From NCBI GenBank assembly GCA_030630905.1, contig DAOVMB010000208.1, positions 1 to 5,439 on the forward strand: a DNA stretch of 5,439 bases. Reading direction: 5' to 3'. The notes beneath the pieces are model-generated. The model was not told the DNA's origin, searched no databases, and saw only the letters and a list, made by a program, of their open reading frames with translations. This document shows, piece by piece, positions 1 to 4,328 of the stretch. Within the stretch, counting starts at the first letter, position 1. Every line of letters starts with the position of its first letter. The position numbers and the translations under genes were made by a program. This stretch comes from Sedimentisphaerales bacterium (lineage in GTDB: Bacteria; Planctomycetota; Phycisphaerae; Sedimentisphaerales; Anaerobacaceae).

Positions 1-2
1 AA

Positions 3-893
3 TGTGATCCGGATTATACAGGTCCCAGCAAAAGAAGTGCGGAATTGCTGGAATACTACAGCTATCCCAAGCAAAAGATCGAAGCAAAAGTTGAAAAGAT
101 CGGCGAAAAGAAACGCTATGTCGTCGAGAGGATAGAGTTTCCGTCGGCCCTGAATGTCTTCGGCACCGAGAATATAATGATCGACTTCTACGTACAGAAA
201 AAGGCGGGCAAATTCCCGACAATACTTGTTTTGCCGATATCGGGCGGAATCGATTTCTCCGTTAGGGGTTTTGTCAAACTTTTTGCGTCAAACGGATTTA
301 ATTGTGCCGTTGTACATAATCGCCATGTCGATCTGGACGATACCGAGACCGCGGAAGAAGTTGAGAATTACTTCAGACAAACCGTTTTGGATAACAGACA
401 GATACTGGACTACCTGGTCGAAAGAAAAGAAGTCGACGGCAACAGACTTGGTTGTTTAGGTTTGAGTCTCGGGGGCATAAGGGTAAGCATGATCGCCGGA
501 GTGGATGAAAGATTGAAGTGTGCTGTAATCGGCCTTGCCGGCGGCAGCATTGCAGACATAAATCTTCTTTCCGACAAAAAAGAAATCAGGGAATACATGG
601 AAGAGCTGATCGAAATGGGCATCAGTTCAGAAATAATATATGCCGAATTGTCCGATAAAGTTATAACTGATCCTCTCAGGTTGGCGCAGTATGCGGATGC
701 CAGAGATGTCTTGATGTTTACTGCAATGTTTGATCGAGTTGTTCCCAGAAAATGCTGCGACCAGCTCTGGAAGGCTATGGGTAAGCCGGAGGTGGTTTAT
801 TTGTTGTCGGGCCATTATGGCTCATTCCTGTATTTACCGTATGCCGAAAGGAAATCTCTGAGTTTCTTCAAAGAGAAGTTCGAAATTAGATAG
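3..893 (+). CDS. Alpha/beta hydrolase (dienelactone hydrolase/esterase-like), 5' end cut by window edge
   Basis: Serine hydrolase of the alpha/beta fold; the substrate cannot be told, an ester being most likely. Residues are numbered from a TTG at 45. The frame has no stop from position 3 onward and no ATG/GTG start before that TTG, so the true start probably lies off the left edge; TTG 45 is a weak alternative with only a poor purine-rich stretch upstream. A hydrophobic strand plus Gly-rich turn (about 58-69, LPISGG) fits the oxyanion-hole region. The nucleophile elbow is GLSLGG (139-144) with Ser141, preceded by the usual VDGNRLG strand. Asp230 (FDRVVP) and His257 (SGHYGS) complete a plausible triad in the right order and spacing. 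A Cys codon at 3-5 is not a lipobox Cys, because the preceding codon ends in AA and cannot encode Gly, Ala or Ser. The next gene follows after 29 bp on the same strand. The fold is secure; the subfamily is not. Confidence 0.85.
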   Translation, partial: CDPDYTGPSKRSAELLEYYSYPKQKIEAKVEKIGEKKRYVVERIEFPSALNVFGTENIMIDFYVQKKAGKFPTILVLPISGGIDFSVRGFVKLFASNGFNCAVVHNRHVDLDDTETAEEVENYFRQTVLDNRQILDYLVERKEVDGNRLGCLGLSLGGIRVSMIAGVDERLKCAVIGLAGGSIADINLLSDKKEIREYMEELIEMGISSEIIYAELSDKVITDPLRLAQYADARDVLMFTAMFDRVVPRKCCDQLWKAMGKPEVVYLLSGHYGSFLYLPYAERKSLSFFKEKFEIR

Positions 894-896
894 TCC

Positions 897-916
897 TCCA
901 TCGGCGCACCGATGGA
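897..916 (+). promoter_or_regulatory. Perfect 8-bp hairpin overlapping the ribosome binding site of the small lipoprotein gene
   Basis: TCCATCGG (897-904) and CCGATGGA (909-916) form a perfect 8-bp stem closed by the tetraloop CGCA. The 3' arm ends in GGA (914-916), six bases before the ATG at 923. This is the only Shine-Dalgarno-like sequence for that gene, so folding would hide it. No T-run follows the stem (AATTAAAATG), which argues against an intrinsic terminator. The upstream stop codon is at 891-893, so a ribosome terminating there would cover part of the 5' arm. The structure is seen directly; the regulatory role is inferred. Confidence 0.5.
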
Positions 917-922
917 ATTAAA

Positions 923-1384
923 ATGCGATACTTAATACTAATCTTACTTCTTGTTTTACTTTTTGCCGGTTGCAGAGCGGGCGCCGTAGGCGGTATTAGT
1001 TTGTCCGTAGGCTCCTTCGAACGCGGCTTGTGGTTCGACCATGATACAAAAGGGTATCAAGCCGGTGGAGTTGGCATGAAGTTTGACATTGTCGCCGGGC
1101 ACATGATTCGTCCGGTGCCGAAATTCTGGAAGCCAAATCAAAATCCATGGAAAGGGGATGAACCATGGTTCGTTATCAGGTGCCCCATGATAGGGCCATT
1201 TATATCTTTGGCTCTCGGTGAGAAAGGGGTATACTTTGGTTTTAAAACTTTTGAGGTAAATGACGATCACCGTTCTTTAGAAAGATACGGCAAGTGGATG
1301 CATGAGAAAGAATTTCCCCAGTCCGATGCTCCGAATGTTTTTATACAGGCGAGCGCGACTATAAGAAGAACGAGATGGAAATAA
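923..1384 (+). CDS. Small putative lipoprotein of unknown function
   Basis: I do not recognise this 153-residue protein. Residues 2-16 form an Arg-led, very hydrophobic Leu/Ile-rich signal segment ending in LLFAGC. Cys17 would be lipidated, although Phe at -3 is less usual than Leu in a lipobox. The mature part is rich in Gly, aromatic residues and Pro, with several short beta-like segments (about 24-36, 52-59, 82-97, 101-110) and a basic C-terminus (IRRTRWK). That suggests a compact all-beta envelope protein, but no known motif is visible. The ATG at 923 is supported by the signal segment and by GGA six bases upstream. The gene ends in tandem TAA TAA stops. It lies 29 bp after the hydrolase and is probably co-transcribed with it. 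A 104-codon frame on the opposite strand (956-1270) has no signal peptide or recognisable motif and is taken as a shadow. Confidence 0.7.
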   Translation: MRYLILILLLVLLFAGCRAGAVGGISLSVGSFERGLWFDHDTKGYQAGGVGMKFDIVAGHMIRPVPKFWKPNQNPWKGDEPWFVIRCPMIGPFISLALGEKGVYFGFKTFEVNDDHRSLERYGKWMHEKEFPQSDAPNVFIQASATIRRTRWK

Positions 1385-1396
1385 TAAATGCCGGCG

Positions 1397-1420
1397 GAAA
1401 TCCATACACCAATGGATTTC
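1397..1420. terminator. Stem-loop between convergent genes, possible bidirectional terminator
   Basis: GAAATCCAT (1397-1405) and ATGGATTTC (1412-1420) pair perfectly over 9 bp around a 6-base loop. The stem sits between the stop of the small lipoprotein gene and the stop of the pectate lyase gene, where a shared terminator is expected. The stem is only moderately GC-rich and neither side has a clear T-run, so intrinsic termination is plausible but weak. It might instead only protect 3' ends. Confidence 0.45.
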
Positions 1421-1427
1421 GATAGAG

Positions 1428-2774
1428 TCACGGTTTTATGTTGTTGATGTATTCCTCCAGGTTCGTGTAACCGTCCGCGTCCGTGTCTCCATTTCCGTCG
1501 GCGGGATCATCCGGATCGAATCCGTGTTGTTTTTCCCAGTCATCGGGCATGCCGTCCCGGTCGGAATCTTTAGGCGGTTTGGTGGATTTCAATTCAGGCC
1601 AACCTCCGACTTCGTCCTCGTCATCTATGATTTTTCCAGTGCCGTTTCTTACTTCGCTAACAATGCGTATATCCACGGCGTCCCGTTTTGGAAGCACGGC
1701 GCCGGCCTCCGCAAGAACACGCTTGTAGGCGGCAAACGCGTTATCCGTCTTTACTGCCGGGACCGGTATTGGACTTGAGAGTTTATAAGCTTCCATATCT
1801 TCGTCTGAAAACTTGCTGAAGCTCACAAGCGACCACGGGTCGTCGGGATAGCTGCCGTTCATGCAGTTGCCGCTGAACCAGGCTCTGGCGGAGTGAGTAC
1901 TTTCTGAGAATGCAAGGTTACCTGTTGAATTGATGCCGGTTTTATAATAGTTGCCGGCGAAGTTCATTTTTGTGATGCTGTTCGTACCGTTTGATCCGTC
2001 TGCGTTATAGCCCGCGGAACGGCCCGCCCAGTTGTAAATCACGTTATTTCTGAAATCGAGTACAAATCCTTCCGGATCCTCGCTGCGGTCGTTGTAATTG
2101 CCGGGACGGGGCAGCCGGGCATGATGATGGGCGTAGAGATTATGATGATAGGTGTATCCGTTGCCGAAACTTCCGCGTATGAGCGAGCCATAGCCGTGAG
2201 GGCCCTTGTGATGAATCGAATCGTGCAGGCTTTCGGAAATAATGCACCACTGGACGGTAACATTGCCGAGCCGGCCACTTGAGGATGCCGACAGTGTTTC
2301 ATCCACGGACCAACTTGCCGAACAATGATCTACGATAATGTCACGACCTGATGAGACCGACAGAGAATCGCTCTCGGCCCCAGCATTGTCTGCGGGCCGG
2401 CACCGAATATGCCGGACAATGACATGGTCGGCTGCGATAGCCAGTGAGTGGTTCTTCAAACAGATGCCGTCGCCGGGGGCGGTTTGTCCCGCTATGGTGA
2501 TATAGGGTTTTGAAATAACTATTGCCGATTTCAAAGTCACCGTTCCGGATACGCGGAAAATCACCGTTCTGGGTCCGTCAGTTTCCACCGCTTCGCGCAA
2601 ACTGCCGTGCCCGCCGTCATCGAGATTCGTTACGAAGAGGACCTTGCCGCCCCGGCCTCCGATCGACTGGGCGCCAAAGCCCTCGGCCCCGGGAAAAGCA
2701 GGCACCGATACTGCCGTTTCAGGAATCAACACAAATGTGCATACAGCAAGAAATATAACCAAAGAGCGATACAT
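1428..2774 (-). CDS. Secreted pectate lyase (polysaccharide lyase family 1-like) with C-terminal Ca2+-binding tail
   Basis: Cleaves polygalacturonate by beta-elimination, outside the cytoplasm. I start it at the ATG at 2774 (448 residues): AGAAGG lies six bases upstream and residues 1-23 then make a normal signal peptide (MYRSLVIFLAVC...). An in-frame GTG at 2825 would add 17 residues ahead of the signal. The mature chain begins with the family hallmark AFPGAEGFGA (26-35), then GGRGG (39-43), GSLREAV (57-63) and ITIAGQTAPGDG (92-103), the rungs of a right-handed beta-helix. DHCSASWSVDE (149-159) holds likely Ca2+-ligand acids. HHKGPHGYG (188-196) carries a conserved Lys (190). YHHNLYAHHHARLPR (209-223) matches the PL1 region with the catalytic Arg, probably Arg220, followed by LDFRNNVIYNW (239-249). 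EVGGWPEL (about 388-395) leads to two Asp-rich loops, DSDRDGMPDDWE (403-414) and a second at 426-442, resembling EF-hand/thrombospondin type 3 motifs. The gene looks intact. Confidence 0.93.
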   Translation of the reverse strand: MYRSLVIFLAVCTFVLIPETAVSVPAFPGAEGFGAQSIGGRGGKVLFVTNLDDGGHGSLREAVETDGPRTVIFRVSGTVTLKSAIVISKPYITIAGQTAPGDGICLKNHSLAIAADHVIVRHIRCRPADNAGAESDSLSVSSGRDIIVDHCSASWSVDETLSASSSGRLGNVTVQWCIISESLHDSIHHKGPHGYGSLIRGSFGNGYTYHHNLYAHHHARLPRPGNYNDRSEDPEGFVLDFRNNVIYNWAGRSAGYNADGSNGTNSITKMNFAGNYYKTGINSTGNLAFSESTHSARAWFSGNCMNGSYPDDPWSLVSFSKFSDEDMEAYKLSSPIPVPAVKTDNAFAAYKRVLAEAGAVLPKRDAVDIRIVSEVRNGTGKIIDDEDEVGGWPELKSTKPPKDSDRDGMPDDWEKQHGFDPDDPADGNGDTDADGYTNLEEYINNIKP

Positions 2775-2848
2775 CTTATACCTTCTCAGCCGATTTAAAT
2801 TTAGAATTTCGGATAACTGAAACACATTGCTTCGTTTTATGCCGGACT

Positions 2849-2877
2849 AAGATAACGAATTTAGAAGTGAAATGCAA
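2849..2877 (-). promoter_or_regulatory. Weak candidate promoter for the pectate lyase gene
   Basis: Read on the - strand, TTGCAT (2877-2872) and TATCTT (2854-2849) are separated by exactly 17 bases. They would start transcription roughly 65-70 bases before the ATG at 2774. The -35 matches only the TTG core of TTGACA, and the -10 matches four of six bases of TATAAT. This is the best pair I found in the 215-bp gap, but chance matches of this quality are common. Confidence 0.25.
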
Positions 2878-2896
2878 ATAACAACGGCTGGTAAAA

Positions 2897-2955
2897 TTGC
2901 CGGCCCCGCACCAATCGAGCTTACGCTTATGCCAAATGGATGCGGGGCCGAACAA
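2897..2955 (-). terminator. GC-rich long stem-loop downstream of the coiled-coil lipoprotein gene
   Basis: CGGCCCCGCA (2901-2910) and TGCGGGGCCG (2941-2950) are perfectly complementary over 10 bp. TTG/CAA outside (2897-2899 with 2953-2955) and CCA/TGG inside (2911-2913 with 2937-2939) extend the stem across small bulges. It begins about 35 bases after the stop codon at 2990, read on the - strand, and is followed by a short AATTTTA, so it may end that transcript. The apical part of ~23-30 bases is long for an intrinsic terminator, so a dispersed palindromic repeat is the alternative. Confidence 0.4.
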
Positions 2956-2989
2956 ATACATTATTCTGTTCGCAGCGTTTTCTTTAATG

Positions 2990-3913
2990 TCACTCTATGT
3001 TGTTAGTCTCCGTGGGCGGTTGGTTTTCCTCAGTTTCCATAGAGCTGTTACGCGCCACTTCCTCTCTTAATTGCTCAATGGCTGCGGGTAGCTCGCTGCT
3101 CATAATCTCAGCACTATTTTGCACATCTTCAATCTGGCTTTGCAATTTTTCCTGACTTAGTTTGATGGAACTTATGGAATTATCAAATGCCAGCAGGCCA
3201 TTTCGAATCTTTTCCTGAAACTTAAGCTGTTCCTTACTGCTCAGATCCATCATACTGACTAATTCCCGGATGTTGCTTTGAAGAACTTCCTGCAATTTCA
3301 ATAGATCATCGCCAAGGGTACTTATTCTGGTCGTTACTTCCTGAAAATTTTGCTGGAGTTCTTCTACCTTACTTTGCCATTGCTGCTGGTTCTGCTCAAT
3401 CACTGCCACATTGTTCGTAAACTGCCGGCTATTGCTTTGCACCGTCTCGTACAGCCTTGTCTGCTCATCCTTGACATTAGTTATATCAACCGCCATATCC
3501 GCAGCGACGTTCTGAGTATTGTCCCGCACCTCTTCAATTCCGGCCTGCAATTCGTTCCGGTTCTGCTCAAGCAGAGCTATTTTGTTAGTTGTTTGCCGAT
3601 TACTATTTTGCACGGCCTCTTGCAACTTCACCTGCTCTTTGCTAACAGCAGCAGTATTGGCAGCAACGTTCCGGATATCATTCCGCACCCCTTCAAGTCC
3701 GGCCTGCAACTCTTGCTGGTTCTGTTCGATACGTGCCCCTATAGCAGCTATTTGTTGAGCATTAGCCTCTGCCATTGCCTGCAAGTTGATCTGCTTTTCT
3801 TCAATTTTAGCCATTTCCTCGCCGCATCCGGCTAAACCAAAGCCGATTGCCGTTATTACCATAACCAAAATGGTTCTTATAACTGGCCCTTTCACATCAA
3901 ATCCTTTTTCCAT
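2990..3913 (-). CDS. Coiled-coil repeat lipoprotein
   Basis: A 307-residue protein that I cannot assign to a named family. Residues 11-29 are hydrophobic and end in the lipobox LAGC; Cys30 is the only cysteine. The mature protein is therefore probably anchored to a membrane by lipid, with Gly at +2. From about residue 33 to 290 it is almost continuous amphipathic helix rich in Gln, Asn, Glu, Leu, Ile and Val, with few Pro or Gly: a coiled coil, probably oligomeric. Three tandem units of 53-57 residues repeat through it (see the repeat entry). The tail (about 291-307) is acidic and Pro/Thr-rich, likely disordered. The ATG at 3913 is well supported by AAAGGA (3926-3921) seven bases upstream. 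A structural envelope role or a spacer like Lpp is possible but unproven. It stands alone, with gaps of 215 and 415 bp to its same-strand neighbours. Confidence 0.85.
   Translation of the reverse strand: MEKGFDVKGPVIRTILVMVITAIGFGLAGCGEEMAKIEEKQINLQAMAEANAQQIAAIGARIEQNQQELQAGLEGVRNDIRNVAANTAAVSKEQVKLQEAVQNSNRQTTNKIALLEQNRNELQAGIEEVRDNTQNVAADMAVDITNVKDEQTRLYETVQSNSRQFTNNVAVIEQNQQQWQSKVEELQQNFQEVTTRISTLGDDLLKLQEVLQSNIRELVSMMDLSSKEQLKFQEKIRNGLLAFDNSISSIKLSQEKLQSQIEDVQNSAEIMSSELPAAIEQLREEVARNSSMETEENQPPTETNNIE
3239..3727 (-). repeat. Three tandem diverged repeats encoding coiled-coil units of 53-57 residues
   Basis: The anchor EQN recurs at residues 63, 116 and 173 of the lipoprotein (steps of 53 and 57). 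A second anchor (EQVKLQEAV, EQTRLYETV, DLLKLQEVL) recurs at 93, 150 and 203 (57 and 53). The two sets agree if the second unit carries four extra residues between about 134 and 149. Units 1 and 2 are closest: ELQAGLEGVR and ELQAGIEEVR differ at two of ten positions. The third unit is more diverged, and a degenerate partial copy may follow near residue 228 (EQLKFQEKI). Ancestral duplication within the gene explains this best. Confidence 0.65.
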
Positions 3914-4076
3914 TTTAGAGTCCTTTCTTTGTTAAACGCTTCTCGTATTAGTTTAAATAGACCTATCAGTCATTAAGCCTATCGGCAAAATCAGTCTGTA
4001 ATCTTTAGTTTTTATAGGACGGATCGAAATGTCCGCTGGAAGCAACAATTTGAGTGGTTGGCCAATATCTTCGATT

Positions 4077-4274
4077 TAATCAACTCATACTGACCGATTT
4101 GAACGCAAGGTTGTTCGCAAGTTTTTCTTATACAAGCATTTGGCTCATATTGTCATTCTGAGCGAAACGCAGTAAAATGAAGAATTTCCCGTTGCGAATA
4201 ATCAATTCGCCGCCCAGATGCTTCGCCTTTGGCTCAGTATGACAAAGAAAATCGGTCAGTTTAAGTAATCAACT
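4077..4274. mobile_element. MITE-like element: 12-bp terminal inverted repeats with a 9-bp direct repeat outside
   Basis: ACTGACCGATTT (4089-4100) and AAATCGGTCAGT (4249-4260) form a perfect 12-bp inverted repeat. Just outside, TAATCAACT occurs in direct orientation at 4077-4085 and 4266-4274, like a target-site duplication, but with three bases between it and the left end and five on the right. The interior has no coding capacity and holds further palindromes, including TTGTTCGCAA (4111-4120) facing TTGCGAATAA (4192-4201) with one mismatch. The layout fits a non-autonomous mobile element. The uneven spacing and the lack of a matching transposase in the window keep this tentative. Confidence 0.4.
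4150..4245. repeat. Palindromic dispersed-type repeat (GTCATTCTGAGC family)
   Basis: TTGTCATTCTGAGC (4150-4163) faces GCTCAGTATGACAA (4232-4245) with 13 of 14 bases complementary. The centre is a smaller perfect hairpin, GCGAAT (4194-4199) and ATTCGC (4205-4210), around a 5-base loop. The direct repeat TTTGGCTCA lies at 4139-4147 and 4228-4236. From memory, palindromes opening with GTCATTCTGAGCG and ending in GCTCAG-ATGAC recur many times in intergenic DNA of various environmental bacteria; I cannot count copies here. It may be nested inside, or form the core of, the larger inverted repeat. Confidence 0.6.
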
Positions 4275-4328
4275 TCTTAGTTGCGATGGTTTAGGATCGC
4301 GGCCACAAGAGTAAGTCAGAAGCTCGGA

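Larger units (their letters stand above)
3914..4328. other. 415-bp gene-free region with repeats
   Basis: No frame here looks coding and I see no tRNA or other RNA gene. The part nearest the lipoprotein gene (3914-4070) is AT-rich leader DNA. It carries a ribosome binding site at 3921-3926 and a pair of CCTATCRG boxes at 3962-3969 and 3978-3985, 16 bp apart; no convincing -35/-10 pair is visible. The middle (4077-4274) holds the nested inverted-repeat element listed separately. Near the stop of the right-hand gene, GCGAT (4283-4287) and ATCGC (4296-4300) could form a 5-bp hairpin and CAACT/AGTTG (4270-4283) another; both are weak as terminators. Confidence 0.6.

Noticed and set aside
3..5. 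Cys codon at the left edge as a lipoprotein lipidation site of the hydrolase
   Set aside because: The codon before it ends in AA, so it can only encode Lys, Gln, Glu or a stop, not the small residue needed before the lipobox Cys.
897..916. Reading the hairpin after the hydrolase gene as an intrinsic terminator
   Set aside because: No T-run follows on the + strand and a gene starts seven bases later, so a role at the ribosome binding site is more likely.
956..1270. 104-codon - strand frame opposite the small lipoprotein gene
   Set aside because: No motif or signal peptide is visible, while the + strand frame has a lipoprotein signal, suitable start spacing and tandem stops.
1428..2774. Pectate lyase plus nearby hydrolase as a pectin-degradation operon (lyase plus esterase)
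   Set aside because: The genes are on opposite strands and converge, the hydrolase has no substrate-specific motif, and no transporter or regulator accompanies them.
2776..2961. 61-codon frame on the - strand whose TAA ends one base before the pectate lyase ATG, suggesting a leader peptide
   Set aside because: It has no Shine-Dalgarno sequence, starts upstream of and reads through the GC-rich palindrome, and shows no recognisable motif. The candidate promoter for the lyase would lie inside it. The close stop-start spacing is most simply chance.
3350..3835. 161-codon + strand frame antisense to the coiled-coil lipoprotein gene
   Set aside because: Its length follows from the repetitive codon pattern of the coiled coil on the other strand. 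It has no ribosome binding site and a Leu/His/Cys-rich composition typical of shadow frames.
4150..4245. Possible CRISPR repeat or structured RNA gene in the 415-bp gap
   Set aside because: There is only one palindromic unit, with no regularly spaced copies and no spacers. The pairing is explained by nested inverted repeats, and no tRNA-like or riboswitch core is visible.
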